Source of the DNA: Dielma sp000508965
Lineage (GTDB): Bacteria; Bacillota_I; Bacilli_A; Erysipelotrichales; Erysipelotrichaceae
Assembly (NCBI GenBank): GCA_000508965.1
Contig: BAHV02000008.1
Coordinates: 124,001-188,000 of the forward strand
Direction: 5' to 3'
DNA length: 64,000 bases
Shown here: positions 1 through 8,113 of the stretch, in pieces
Layout of the letters: each line of letters begins with the position of its first letter
Position numbering within the stretch: position 1 is the first letter of the stretch
Translations under genes and position numbers: made by a program
The notes under the pieces: model-generated
The model's database searches: none
Told to the model about the DNA's origin: nothing
Seen by the model: the letters and a program-made list of their open reading frames with translations, nothing else

Positions 1-200
1 AGCCGGAAACATGGGAAGCCAGCTATGATGAGCGTGAAGAAACATGTCTGGTCATTGAAGGGGAAGCTTATGCACAGACTCAAGATGGCATCCGCTATCA
101 CTTCGCAGCCGGCGATTTGGTTACTTTCCAGCCGAATATGGACTGCATTTGGTGTGTTGAAAAGAAAATTAAGAAGCATTATATCTTTGATATGAAATAA
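1..200 (+). CDS. Cupin-domain protein, C-terminal fragment (5' end outside window)
   Basis: An open frame runs from base 3 to the TAA at 198-200 and encodes about 65 residues. The order WEASYDEREETCLVIEGEA, then GIRYHFAAGDLVTFQPNMDC, then KKHYIFDMK fits the second half of the small EutQ/DUF861-type cupins, in which a beta-barrel often binds a metal. No catalytic role can be assigned from the fragment. A hairpin terminator follows immediately, so this is the last gene of its transcript. Confidence 0.6.
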   Translation, partial: PETWEASYDEREETCLVIEGEAYAQTQDGIRYHFAAGDLVTFQPNMDCIWCVEKKIKKHYIFDMK

Positions 201-208
201 ACTAAAAG

Positions 209-247
209 ACAGTTCTTTGCGGGTCAGCACAAGGACTGTTTTTCTTT
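209..247 (+). terminator. Rho-independent terminator after the cupin gene
   Basis: ACAGTTCTT at 209-217 pairs with AAGGACTGT at 231-239 (one G-U pair) and is followed directly by TTTTTCTTT. Confidence 0.75.
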
Positions 248-297
248 GCGGCGGCTGTCACATAGGATAAAATATTAAAAAAGCAGGAGAGTCTTAT

Positions 298-514
298 ATG
301 CAAAATGGAACGCTTTGGCTAATCAGGACGACAATCTGATTAGGAAGGCATGGTCACAAAGTTCAAAGACCGTTATTATTGGTATGGCGAGCATAAGGGA
401 GCTGATAACTGCCTGCATCAAACACGCGTTGATGCCATTGGCTTTTATACTTCGGCATTCATCAATCAGGAAAAAGAGGCACCGGTACTCTTAATCTGGC
501 AAAATCAATTTTAA
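298..514 (+). pseudogene. Remnant of a glycoside hydrolase family 43 gene
   Basis: From the ATG at 350 to the TAA at 512 the frame gives a 54-residue peptide that includes KFKDRYYWYGEHKGADN and RVDAIGFYTS. This resembles the N-terminal 'G-x-YYWYGE...R-x-D-x-IG-x-x-x-YSS' region of GH43 arabinanase/galactosidase-like enzymes. The family normally exceeds 300 residues, so nearly all of it is missing. Upstream sequence from 298, which has a good AGGAG site, is shifted out of frame. I read it as a decayed gene; the family match is from memory of the motif and is moderate. Confidence 0.5.
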
Positions 515-523
515 ATAAATCAT

Positions 524-554
524 TTGAGCTTTTTCATCGAATATAGGGTATAAT
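524..554 (+). promoter_or_regulatory. Candidate promoter of the ribokinase gene
   Basis: TATAAT at 549-554 is a perfect -10. The best -35 is TTGAGC at 524-529 with a long 19-base spacer, so the -35 is uncertain. Confidence 0.45.
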
Positions 555-584
555 CAAGTTATAGAACGTAGGAGAGTAAGAATC

Positions 585-1466
585 ATGAAAGTACTTGTAT
601 TTGGATCATTAAACATTGATACTATTTATAAGCTGGAGCATATTGTACAGCCTAACGAGACAATCTGCGCCTCCGGCTGCGAAATCTCGGCAGGCGGCAA
701 AGGACTGAATCAGGCAATGGCATTTGCCAAAACCGGACTGCCAGTCTATATCGCCAGCAATCTTGGGAAAAACGGACAGGTATTAGCCGATACGCTGAAA
801 AGCGGTAATGTTGATATATCACTGCTGAACCATGTCGAAGAAGACAGCGGTCAGGCGATTATACAGGTGGATAAGGCAGGGAATAACGCAATCATCGTCA
901 GCGGCAACTGCAATGAGCATATCAGTGAAGCATATATTGATTCAGTGCTGCCGCATTTTGAAAAGGGAGATATTCTGGTTATCCAAAATGAAATCAACAA
1001 TCTTAATTTGATTATTGAAAAAGCTAAGGCAGCTGGTTTGATCATTGTGTTTAATCCTTCACCGTATAATCAAGTGATTGAAACGTTGCCGATGGATAAG
1101 ATCGATTATTTGTTTATCAATGAGGTAGAAGGCAGACAGCTGAGCGGTTCTGATAATGAAAAGGAGATACCGCGGCTGATTTTGGAGAGATACCCAGCAA
1201 TCAAGGTGATTCTGACATTGGGAGAACGCGGGGCCGTCTATGCCGATAAAAATCAATATGTCTATGAACCGGCGATTAAAACAGAGGTCGTGGATACTGT
1301 GGGCGCGGGCGATACGTTTACCGGTTACTTTATCTATGGCATCATGAGCCGTAAGTCAGTAAAGGAATGTCTGAACATGGCATCAACTGCCAGCTCAATC
1401 GTTATTGGCAGACATGGTGCGGGTAATTCAATTCCAACCTTGGATGAGGTGAAAAAGGCATTGTAA
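585..1466 (+). CDS. rbsK: PfkB-family sugar kinase, ribokinase-like
   Basis: A 293-residue cytoplasmic kinase that probably phosphorylates ribose or a related sugar with ATP. The N-terminal 'FGSLNIDTIY' start and the PfkB signature 1 (SAGGKGLNQAMAFAKTG, about residues 35-51) are present. Signature 2, VDTVGAGDTFTGYF near residues 236-249, contains the catalytic Asp of the GAGD anion hole. Length matches ribokinases (about 300). The start is preceded by TAGGAGAG at 569-576. It stands alone between two terminators, with no rbs transporter nearby, so the exact sugar (ribose, deoxyribose or another furanose) is open. Confidence 0.85.
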   Translation: MKVLVFGSLNIDTIYKLEHIVQPNETICASGCEISAGGKGLNQAMAFAKTGLPVYIASNLGKNGQVLADTLKSGNVDISLLNHVEEDSGQAIIQVDKAGNNAIIVSGNCNEHISEAYIDSVLPHFEKGDILVIQNEINNLNLIIEKAKAAGLIIVFNPSPYNQVIETLPMDKIDYLFINEVEGRQLSGSDNEKEIPRLILERYPAIKVILTLGERGAVYADKNQYVYEPAIKTEVVDTVGAGDTFTGYFIYGIMSRKSVKECLNMASTASSIVIGRHGAGNSIPTLDEVKKAL

Positions 1467-1477
1467 GTAATATAAAC

Positions 1478-1518
1478 AAAAAGGTTTCAACCTGTTATAT
1501 GGCTGAAACCTTCTTTTT
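1478..1518 (+). terminator. Terminator after the ribokinase gene
   Basis: AAGGTTTCA at 1481-1489 pairs with TGAAACCTT at 1504-1512, followed by CTTTTT. Confidence 0.8.
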
Positions 1519-1589
1519 GGCTATTCAATCATTTCACCTTTTGCGTTAAAGCTGTAAGCATTACCTTGAATTGGAACATTCTGCTGATT

Positions 1590-1625
1590 CTTAATTAATA
1601 AAAGCCTCACATTCATGAGGCCTAG
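1590..1625 (-). terminator. Terminator after the EIIA gene
   Basis: GCCTCA (1604-1609) and TGAGGC (1616-1621) form a short stem. On the minus strand it is followed by TTTTATTAATTAA. Confidence 0.6.
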
Positions 1626-1628
1626 GCT

Positions 1629-2120
1629 TTATTTACTTGTATATTCAATCAGGACTGTTTCTCCCGCCTTGGCTTGGCCGCCTGTATGAAAAGCCGTCAA
1701 TTCATAATCATTGTGATTCATGATAATCATCGGCGTTGTTAATGAGATACCCTTTGATTTGACAAAATCAGTATCAACCTTAATGATTGGATCACCTGCT
1801 TTCACTTGTGTATTTACATCCACAAGGGCACTAAAGCCTTCGCCACCCAGATTCACTGTATCCAAACCGATATGCACAAGCAATTCCAAGCCGTCCGCCA
1901 GCTTCATTCCAAATGCGTGTCTTGTTTCCGGTATTAATACAATCGTCCCATCCGCCGGTGCCGCAATGATATTGTCTTCTGGAATAATCGCAATGCCTTC
2001 ACCCATCATCTTCTGAGCAAAGACTGGATCATCAACCTCACTTAAATCAATGACCTTGCCATCTACCGGCGCTGTTAATGTCTTAACCGTATTCTTTTCT
2101 TTTTTTAAAAAGTTGAACAT
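1629..2120 (-). CDS. crr: PTS glucose-family EIIA component
   Basis: A 163-residue cytoplasmic EIIA of the glucose/sucrose family that passes phosphate from HPr to an EIIB domain. The two active-site histidines are visible as RHAFG (His68) and LLVHIGLDTVNL (His83, the phosphorylated one), matching His75/His90 of E. coli Crr. A perfect AGGAGG lies just before the ATG. The neighbouring EIICB at 3349 has no EIIA domain of its own, so this protein is its likely phosphodonor. It has its own leader with an RNA antiterminator target, so it should be induced together with that locus. Confidence 0.9.
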   Translation of the reverse strand: MFNFLKKEKNTVKTLTAPVDGKVIDLSEVDDPVFAQKMMGEGIAIIPEDNIIAAPADGTIVLIPETRHAFGMKLADGLELLVHIGLDTVNLGGEGFSALVDVNTQVKAGDPIIKVDTDFVKSKGISLTTPMIIMNHNDYELTAFHTGGQAKAGETVLIEYTSK

Positions 2121-2136
2121 ATTTTCCTCCTAGGGT

Positions 2137-2179
2137 TAAAAAAGGCATGAGCGCTATCAAAAAAATAGAACTCATGCCT
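2137..2179 (-). terminator. Conditional terminator in the EIIA leader
   Basis: On the minus strand AGGCATGAG and CTCATGCCT (plus positions 2171-2179 and 2143-2151) form a 9-base-pair stem followed by a run of T. The 5' arm overlaps the antiterminator target at 2171-2199, the standard layout of a LicT/BglG-controlled attenuator. Confidence 0.8.
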
Positions 2180-2199
2180 GATTTAACAGTAACATTGTT
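2171..2199 (-). promoter_or_regulatory. Ribonucleic antiterminator (RAT) target upstream of EIIA
   Basis: The minus strand carries the BglG-family RAT core (AATGTTACTGTTAAATCAGG), very close to the two plus-strand RATs at 2325 and 3242. LicT binding here should disrupt the overlapping terminator and let transcription reach the EIIA gene. Confidence 0.75.
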
Positions 2200-2205
2200 G
2201 TCACT

Positions 2206-2234
2206 ATCTTAAATTTTTCAAACGTGTTTGTCAA
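2206..2234 (-). promoter_or_regulatory. Promoter of the EIIA gene
   Basis: On the minus strand TTGACA (plus 2229-2234) and TAAGAT (plus 2206-2211) are separated by exactly 17 bases, just upstream of the RAT. Confidence 0.75.
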
Positions 2235-2273
2235 CCCCTAAAATCTTAAAATCAAAAAAATAAATATTTTTCC

Positions 2274-2287
2274 TGAAAGCGTTGACA
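2274..2287 (+). promoter_or_regulatory. cre box (CcpA site) overlapping the licT promoter
   Basis: TGAAAGCGTTGACA matches the catabolite-responsive element consensus TGWAANCGNTNWCA at every position. Its last six bases are the -35 of the promoter, so CcpA-HPr(Ser-P) bound here should block transcription when a preferred sugar is present. Confidence 0.8.
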
Positions 2288-2310
2288 AACGAGATTGGAT
2301 TGGCTATAAT
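2282..2310 (+). promoter_or_regulatory. Promoter of the licT-EIICB-GH4 operon
   Basis: TTGACA (2282-2287), a 17-base spacer and TATAAT (2305-2310) form a perfect sigma-A promoter. Confidence 0.9.
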
Positions 2311-2324
2311 CAAACCGTAATCAA

Positions 2325-2352
2325 GGATTGTTACTGTTAAGCAGGCAAGACC
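2325..2352 (+). promoter_or_regulatory. RAT antiterminator target ahead of licT
   Basis: The sequence beginning GGATTGTTACTGTTAAGCAG and ending GGCAAGACC at 2352 matches the BglG/LicT/SacY RAT consensus. Its 3' end overlaps the terminator stem that starts at about 2347. Confidence 0.9.
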
Positions 2353-2391
2353 GAACATGAAGTAATACTACTTTTTTGTTTGGTTTTTTTA
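2347..2391 (+). terminator. Conditional terminator in the licT leader
   Basis: AAGACCGAAC (2347-2356) pairs with GTTTGGTTTT (2379-2388, with G-U pairs), followed by more T. It is mutually exclusive with the RAT hairpin. Confidence 0.75.
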
Positions 2392-2411
2392 TTTATCGGA
2401 GGGAGATTTGT

Positions 2412-3239
2412 ATGAAAGTACTTCGTGTATTCAATAACAACATAGTGGCCACTAAAACCGACGATAATAAAGATGCGATCGCTCAAGGCGCCGGCATTGG
2501 TTTTCAAAAGAAACCCGGTGATACGATTGATGCGGAAAAGATTGAACGGATGTATTATATCCTTGATGAACATATGAGTAAGTTTAATGAATTATTCGAT
2601 CAGACACCGATTGAGTATTTCCAAATTGCTGAAATGATTATGGAAGAGGTTAAGAAGCAGCTGCATGTGAATCTCAGCAATCAGATCGTGATCGCGCTGA
2701 CTGATCATATCTACTTCGCTGTTCAGCGTCAGCAGGAGGGAGTACAGCTTCCCAATCTGATGGTCAGTGAAATCAGAACAATGTATCGAAATGAATATAA
2801 GCTTGCACTTTGGTCATTGGATATCATCGAACAGATTACCGGTATCCGCCTTGATGAAGATGAAGCGGGTTATATTACAATGCATATCGTTAACGCGACA
2901 ATGCAGAGTACAACCGATAAAACAACAAGTATCCTGCTGTTTACCAAAGGTGTGCTTGATGTGATCCGTCAGGAATTCAACATTAAGCTTGATCCGGATC
3001 AGCTGGATGCGGCTCGATTGATGACTCATTTAAAGTTTTTGGCTCAGCGTATCTTTCAGGGAGAAAGCAGTGAGCTGAATGAGGTTGAGGATATGTATGA
3101 TCTGCTGATAAAAAAAGATGACCGATTAAAAAACTGTATTATTAATGTCACTGCTTATATCGAACAGACATTTAATTATACATTATCAAGACAGGAGCAG
3201 GTGTATCTGATGATTCATTTGCTAAAAGTAGTAAAATAG
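2412..3239 (+). CDS. licT: BglG/LicT-family transcription antiterminator
   Basis: A 275-residue RNA-binding antiterminator. The N-terminal CAT domain (MKVLRVFNNNIVATK..., about residues 1-56) binds RAT RNA. Two PTS-regulation domains follow (about 65-170 and 172-275), with conserved His-containing segments such as ALTDHIYFA and YITMHIVNA, where PTS phosphorylation normally controls dimerisation. I chose the ATG at 2412 because GGAGGGAG lies just before it and the protein then starts with the family's canonical sequence; an upstream ATG at 2376 falls within the terminator. It should act on its own leader, on 3242-3269 and on the divergent EIIA leader. LicT is the family name; the inducer here is probably an alpha-glucoside, not the beta-glucosides of B. 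subtilis LicT. Confidence 0.9.
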   Translation: MKVLRVFNNNIVATKTDDNKDAIAQGAGIGFQKKPGDTIDAEKIERMYYILDEHMSKFNELFDQTPIEYFQIAEMIMEEVKKQLHVNLSNQIVIALTDHIYFAVQRQQEGVQLPNLMVSEIRTMYRNEYKLALWSLDIIEQITGIRLDEDEAGYITMHIVNATMQSTTDKTTSILLFTKGVLDVIRQEFNIKLDPDQLDAARLMTHLKFLAQRIFQGESSELNEVEDMYDLLIKKDDRLKNCIINVTAYIEQTFNYTLSRQEQVYLMIHLLKVVK

Positions 3240-3241
3240 AA

Positions 3242-3269
3242 GGATTGTTACTGATAAGCAGGCAAGACC
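3242..3269 (+). promoter_or_regulatory. RAT antiterminator target between licT and EIICB
   Basis: A near-identical copy of the RAT at 2325 (GGATTGTTACTGATAAGCAG plus GGCAAGACC) lies directly after the licT stop, giving a second antitermination checkpoint before the transport genes. Confidence 0.9.
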
Positions 3270-3316
3270 TATAAGATGAACCTTTATGAAAGGGGATTTT
3301 ATAGGTCTTTATTTTA
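3264..3316 (+). terminator. Conditional terminator between licT and EIICB
   Basis: AAGACCTATAA (3264-3274) pairs perfectly with TTATAGGTCTT (3299-3309), followed by a T-rich run. It overlaps the RAT. Confidence 0.85.
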
Positions 3317-3348
3317 TTTATAACAATATTTAAAAGAGGAGAAAAAGG

Positions 3349-4905
3349 ATGAAAGATAAAATTATGGGAGTAATGGAGAAATTCTCCAAAGCAATGGTTC
3401 AGCCGCTCAGCTATATCTCAGTAGCGGGTATGATTCTGGTTATCGGCGTATTGCTGACAAACACTACAATTACCGAAATGCTGGGATTCTTAAAGGCAGC
3501 GCCGATTCAGTTAGCGGGTAATTTACTATATCAATGTATCATGGCAATTATCAATAACCTCGGCTTAATCTTTGCCGTAGGTATTGGAGCTGCATTGGCT
3601 AAGAAGGAAAAGCATCAGGCGGCGATGGTTGGTCTGCTTGCATATATCATGTTCCTGACAGCCAATAATGTAACATTGTCAACAAATGGCTTGTTGGCTG
3701 AACCAAGTGCGATGCTTGGCCTTTACGGTACCGGACAATCAACGGTATTGGGACTGCAGGTTACCGATATGGGTGTATTCAGCGGTATCATTCTTGGCTG
3801 CCTGACTGGCTATGTTTTTAATAAGACATGTGAGGCTCGCTTTAAAGGCTATTGGGCGATGTATTCAGGAACACGTTTCAGTTTTGCCTGCATGGTCGGT
3901 GTTTCAATTCTGTTTGGTTTTGGCTGTACTTATGTTTGGCCATTTGTACAAAGCGTGATCACAGCCTTGGCACAGGTCATCGCTAATTCAGGTGAATTCG
4001 GTTTATTCTTATATGGTATGCTTGAACGTCTGCTGATTCCAACCGGTCTTCATCATTTAGTCTACGCACCATTCCAGTTTGGTGATCTTGGCGGTACACT
4101 GGCATTAGGTGAAACAACGGTAGTTGGTGCTTATCCGATCGTTATGACTGAATTGCAGATGGGTGTGCCATTCTCTGATTCAATCTATTACATGGGTACG
4201 GGTCTTGCGAAGACATTCGGATACATCGGCATCTGCGCAGCCTTCTACTTTACCGCTTATCCGGAGAATAAAAAGAATATTAAAAATATATTGATTCCAT
4301 TAGTAATGACAGCTTCACTGGCCGGTATTACAGAACCGATCGACTTCATGTTTGCCTTTACGGCACCGCTCTTGTTCCTTGTGCATTCAGTGATTGCCGG
4401 TACATTCCTTGCCTTGCTGAAGGTATTTAACGTTCACGCGATGAGTACTGGCTTGATCAATAGCTTTGTCATGAATCTGGCTGCCGGTATAGAAAGAACA
4501 AACTGGCCGGTATTCTATCTCATTGCCGCAGCAGAAATTGTTGTCTATTTCTTAGTCTTTGTATTCCTGATTAAGAAATTTAAGCTGCATACACCAGGCC
4601 GTGAGGAAAAGGTGCTGGAGAATAATGAACAAACTTCTACATCAACTGCCGGCAATGCGATGGCTGAAACACAGATCATGGCGATTATTGAAGGGTTAGG
4701 CGGCAAAGCGAATATCAAGAGTGTAGAAAACTGCTTCACACGTCTGCGTGTTGATGTGGCGGATATGGCATTGGTTAATGAAATAAAAATTAATGAAACA
4801 AAAAACAGCGGTATTGTGAAACGCGGCAATAATGTACAGATTATCTATGGTTTGGAAGTACCGCAGATTCGCAAAGCTGTTGATGAAAAGCTTGCGTCAT
4901 TATAA
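3349..4905 (+). CDS. PTS alpha-glucoside-specific EIICB permease
   Basis: A 518-residue membrane permease that imports and phosphorylates a sugar. The EIIC domain (about residues 1-410) is strongly hydrophobic and has the 'GITEPIDFMF' substrate-site signature. The C-terminal EIIB domain (about 440-518) holds the phosphocysteine in VENCFTRLR (Cys462). There is no EIIA domain. Domain order and sequence resemble the GlvC/MalX/AglA group for maltose and other alpha-glucosides, and the next gene is a matching phospho-alpha-glucosidase. The EIIA at 1629 is the likely donor. The start follows a GAGGAG-like site. The exact sugar (maltose, trehalulose, isomaltulose) cannot be read from sequence. Confidence 0.9.
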   Translation: MKDKIMGVMEKFSKAMVQPLSYISVAGMILVIGVLLTNTTITEMLGFLKAAPIQLAGNLLYQCIMAIINNLGLIFAVGIGAALAKKEKHQAAMVGLLAYIMFLTANNVTLSTNGLLAEPSAMLGLYGTGQSTVLGLQVTDMGVFSGIILGCLTGYVFNKTCEARFKGYWAMYSGTRFSFACMVGVSILFGFGCTYVWPFVQSVITALAQVIANSGEFGLFLYGMLERLLIPTGLHHLVYAPFQFGDLGGTLALGETTVVGAYPIVMTELQMGVPFSDSIYYMGTGLAKTFGYIGICAAFYFTAYPENKKNIKNILIPLVMTASLAGITEPIDFMFAFTAPLLFLVHSVIAGTFLALLKVFNVHAMSTGLINSFVMNLAAGIERTNWPVFYLIAAAEIVVYFLVFVFLIKKFKLHTPGREEKVLENNEQTSTSTAGNAMAETQIMAIIEGLGGKANIKSVENCFTRLRVDVADMALVNEIKINETKNSGIVKRGNNVQIIYGLEVPQIRKAVDEKLASL

Positions 4906-4926
4906 AAAAGAAAGGTGGAAATTAAA

Positions 4927-6276
4927 ATGATTATTACTATTGTAGGCGGCGGCAGTACATTTACGCCGGGGATCGTTACTTCAATTGCATTAAGACAAAA
5001 AGAATTAGGTGTTACAGAAGTTCGTTTATATGATATTGACGGAGAACGTCAAAGCAAGGTGGGTGTTGTTGTTGATTGGATTTTAAAGGATATGAAATCA
5101 CCAATCAAATTAACTGTAACCACAGACAAAAAGGAAGCTTATACAGATGCGAAATTTATTTTTGCGCAAATGCGTGTCGGCAAATATGCAATGCGTGAAC
5201 AGGATGAAAAGATTTCTTTGCGTCATGGTGTTGTAGGGCAGGAAACATGCGGCTGCGGCGGTATGGCTTATGGTCTGCGTACTATTTTCCCAATGATTGA
5301 AATGATTGATGATGTAGAAAAATATGCGGCAAAGGATCATTGGATTTTAAACTATTCCAACCCGGCAGCTATCGTGGCAATCGCTTGCCAGAAGCTGAGA
5401 CCCAATGCACGGATTATCAATATCTGTGATATGCCGATCGCGATTATTGAAATGATCGGTAAATGTGTTGGCATTAAGGATTACACAAACATTGATGTTG
5501 ATTATTTTGGTTTAAATCACTTTGGCTGGTTTACCCGCATGGAATACGAAGGCCGTGATGTAGCGGCAGAAATTCGCGCTTATGCGAAGGAACATGGCAT
5601 CCTGCTGCCTAAGGAGCATATAGAGGCACTTAAGAAGCATGAAGCAACTGGGGACCGTCATGCCAATCAGTCTTGGATCAAGGTATGGACAAATGCAGCC
5701 CGTTTAATGGAATTATGTCCGGAATATATTCCTAATACTTATTTGACTTACTATTTATTCCCGAAGGAGAATGTTGAACATTCAGATCCGAATCACACAC
5801 GCGCTAACGAGGTAATGGAAACTCGTGAAAAGGCGTTATTTGAGGGTGTTGACCGTTATCTGGCAACCGGTGAAATTGATAAGAAGGTATTCTATGCCGG
5901 CGCGCATGGAAACTTCATCGCTGATTTAGCCGTAGCACTCTTAGGTGATGAGAAGAAGAAATTCATCATCATTGAACCAAATAATGGTAAGGTGCCAAAC
6001 CTGCCGGATGATACAATGATTGAATTACCGGCATGGATCACTAAGAACGGTCCTGAGCTGATTGGCATTGAACCAATTTCCACTTTCTACAAAGGTATGA
6101 TTGAACAGCAGAACGCTTGTGAGCATCTGCTTGTGGAAGGTGCGATCGAAGGTTCTTATACTAAAGTGCTTCAGGCGTTTGCACTGAATAAAACAGTGCC
6201 GTCAATTGAAGTAGCTAAAGAAGTGCTTGATGAAATGATCGAAGCGAACAAGGCTTACTGGCCTGAATTAAAATAA
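4927..6276 (+). CDS. 6-phospho-alpha-glucosidase, glycoside hydrolase family 4
   Basis: A 449-residue NAD- and Mn-dependent hydrolase that cleaves phosphorylated maltose-type disaccharides into glucose 6-phosphate and glucose. The N-terminal dinucleotide fold (IVGGGSTFTPGI) is clear. The motif CDMP at about residues 167-170 is the one described for 6-phospho-alpha-glucosidases (MalA/GlvA/MalH); phospho-beta-glucosidases of this family have CN-type motifs. LNHFGWF carries a metal-ligand His. The ATG at 4927 has AAAGGTGG eight bases upstream; an in-frame GTG at 4915 lies inside that site and is unlikely. It ends the PTS operon and is followed by a strong terminator. Confidence 0.92.
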   Translation: MIITIVGGGSTFTPGIVTSIALRQKELGVTEVRLYDIDGERQSKVGVVVDWILKDMKSPIKLTVTTDKKEAYTDAKFIFAQMRVGKYAMREQDEKISLRHGVVGQETCGCGGMAYGLRTIFPMIEMIDDVEKYAAKDHWILNYSNPAAIVAIACQKLRPNARIINICDMPIAIIEMIGKCVGIKDYTNIDVDYFGLNHFGWFTRMEYEGRDVAAEIRAYAKEHGILLPKEHIEALKKHEATGDRHANQSWIKVWTNAARLMELCPEYIPNTYLTYYLFPKENVEHSDPNHTRANEVMETREKALFEGVDRYLATGEIDKKVFYAGAHGNFIADLAVALLGDEKKKFIIIEPNNGKVPNLPDDTMIELPAWITKNGPELIGIEPISTFYKGMIEQQNACEHLLVEGAIEGSYTKVLQAFALNKTVPSIEVAKEVLDEMIEANKAYWPELK

Positions 6277-6279
6277 GCA

Positions 6280-6327
6280 AAAAGGTTGGTTTTAGGAGAT
6301 ACACTCTTAAAATCAACCTTTTGTTTT
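6280..6327 (+). terminator. Terminator between the GH4 operon and the convergent TPR gene
   Basis: AAAGGTTGGTTTTA and TAAAATCAACCTTTT form a long stem (about 6281-6322), followed by TTGTTTT. A-rich sequence before the stem means it may also stop the minus-strand gene. Confidence 0.85.
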
Positions 6328-6340
6328 AGTATGAAAATCG

Positions 6341-7849
6341 TTAACTCAGAAGTTTGCTGTTGGTTGGCGCTGAAGCTTCGTCCGCCTTTTCTTTATCAAC
6401 CAAGGAAATCGTTTGGGCATCTCTGCGGAAAACGTGGAAGTTTGCCCATGAAATTGGACTGGCTTCAAATTCTGCTTGAGCGGCATCAAGAACAGCGGGC
6501 AGATCCCAGGCGATAAAATCAAGATAACCGCAGTATATGCCGGTTGCCCCGCCTGTAAAGGTAACCGCATGTTCACCGGCGCTTTTTAAAATTGCGGCTT
6601 CTATCATATCTCTGAAATCAAGTACGGCATTCTTTGGCGCATCATTAAAGGCATCCAGTGAGTAACAGAAGAAGCCGGGTACCGCACCATCCTTATGAAA
6701 AGCATCCATCGTCTGATGTTCATGATTCAGATATTCATTGATCAAATTCGGACAGCAGGTAGATCCAACATAGACATCCATGCGCCAATCCGCCTTTATG
6801 TCATTATCCGGATCAAGCTGATAACCGATATAGCTTCTTTCTAAATAGGCTTCAGCACTGTACTGTAAATCAAAGCCTTTTTCAATCAGCAAATCAGGCA
6901 GCTTGGTAAGCGGATGAGCCGCCTCTGCTTTTGGCTTGCCGATTACTTCAAACTCATCAATCAGCATCATGGCATTAATTTCACCCAGCGTCTGATCGGT
7001 GAGTACGGATAAAAACCACCAGGCTCGCCCTTCATCCTCGGTAAGCAGTTTTACTAAGGCTTCACAAGATAATGTCAGATTAATTCTTCCTTTATCTGTC
7101 ACATCAAACCAAACCTGTACATTGTCGGCACTGATCTGAATGTCTTCATAACGCAGGGCAAAACCGTTGGAAGCCTGCCGGCCTACCCATATATTCCATT
7201 GCGGCAATGACGGTGCCTGATGCTTAAAGTAGACTAGCTTGAATAAGGTACTGAAATTTCCTTCCGGTGAAAGAATTAATTCATATTGCTTTCCATTAAA
7301 ACCTAGTTCAAATGCGATATCCTCAAAAGCTATTGAGAGAATAGCGTGACATTTTTCCATTAATTGTTCACTTACTTCATCTCGATTAGGCACATCCATC
7401 AGGCTGCGCAGTTCAGCCTCACCTTCAATAAATGCCTGCCAGCATTCAGCGGTGCGCTGATTGAAATTTTTGTGGAAGCGGGGCATCGTCAGACATTTGC
7501 GGCAGCTTCGGATAAAGGCCAGTGTATCCTCATCATTCGGGCGGGCTGTCAGAGCCTGTTCAAAATAAGGCAGTGCATTATATTCCTGATCTAAGTAATA
7601 ATAGGCATAACCCATGCGAAAATTCCAAAAGTGATCGTCTTTGAAATATTCTTCATGCGGTTTCAGCAGCGCAATCGCTTTCTTAAAAAGTGAGCGGTCA
7701 TCAGTGGCTGCTAAATTATTGTAGGCTCTGGCTAATTCACTGTCTAATTCCGGTGTGCGTTCATTTAAAGGCAAGGCTTCAATGGCTTCAATGATTTTAT
7801 TAAATTCATCGTTTTCATGCCAAATCTGGCACTGTTCTAAGATGTTCAT
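6341..7849 (-). CDS. TPR-containing protein of unknown function
   Basis: About 502 residues, no signal peptide or membrane segment. The first 120 residues form tetratricopeptide-like repeats (for example LARAYNNLA and FWNFRMGYAYYYLDQEYNALPYFEQAL). The rest is an acidic alpha/beta region of a type seen in many gut Firmicutes whose function I do not know. I start it at Met27 of the longest frame because GGGAGAA lies upstream of the ATG at 7849; the extra residues of the longer frame have no ribosome site. It is a single gene convergent with the PTS operon. Confidence 0.75.
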   Translation of the reverse strand: MNILEQCQIWHENDEFNKIIEAIEALPLNERTPELDSELARAYNNLAATDDRSLFKKAIALLKPHEEYFKDDHFWNFRMGYAYYYLDQEYNALPYFEQALTARPNDEDTLAFIRSCRKCLTMPRFHKNFNQRTAECWQAFIEGEAELRSLMDVPNRDEVSEQLMEKCHAILSIAFEDIAFELGFNGKQYELILSPEGNFSTLFKLVYFKHQAPSLPQWNIWVGRQASNGFALRYEDIQISADNVQVWFDVTDKGRINLTLSCEALVKLLTEDEGRAWWFLSVLTDQTLGEINAMMLIDEFEVIGKPKAEAAHPLTKLPDLLIEKGFDLQYSAEAYLERSYIGYQLDPDNDIKADWRMDVYVGSTCCPNLINEYLNHEHQTMDAFHKDGAVPGFFCYSLDAFNDAPKNAVLDFRDMIEAAILKSAGEHAVTFTGGATGIYCGYLDFIAWDLPAVLDAAQAEFEASPISWANFHVFRRDAQTISLVDKEKADEASAPTNSKLLS

Positions 7850-8077
7850 AGTGGTTTCTCCCAGCTGTTGTGCTTGATAAACATAGTTGATTGTTTTCAT
7901 TCTAATATTCATATCATAGATTGTCAAGGGATGGTGCGAAGGCTGTCGACAACACCTGAATACCGCCTGAGTTAATGCTGATTAGAGACAAAATACAAAA
8001 TAACGGCTGATTATTTGAAGGTTAACGCAAGTTTGTTAACAAATGTATAAAAATTGCCAAAACTATCACAAAAGGTC

Positions 8078-8105
8078 TTGTTTTTTTATTAACAACTGCT
8101 ATAAT
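8078..8105 (+). promoter_or_regulatory. Promoter of the flavoprotein gene
   Basis: TTGTTT (8078-8083), a 16-base spacer and TATAAT (8100-8105). The 298-base gap 7850-8147 otherwise contains only the operator at 8114 and AT-rich sequence. Confidence 0.7.
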
Positions 8106-8113
8106 AATATTAC

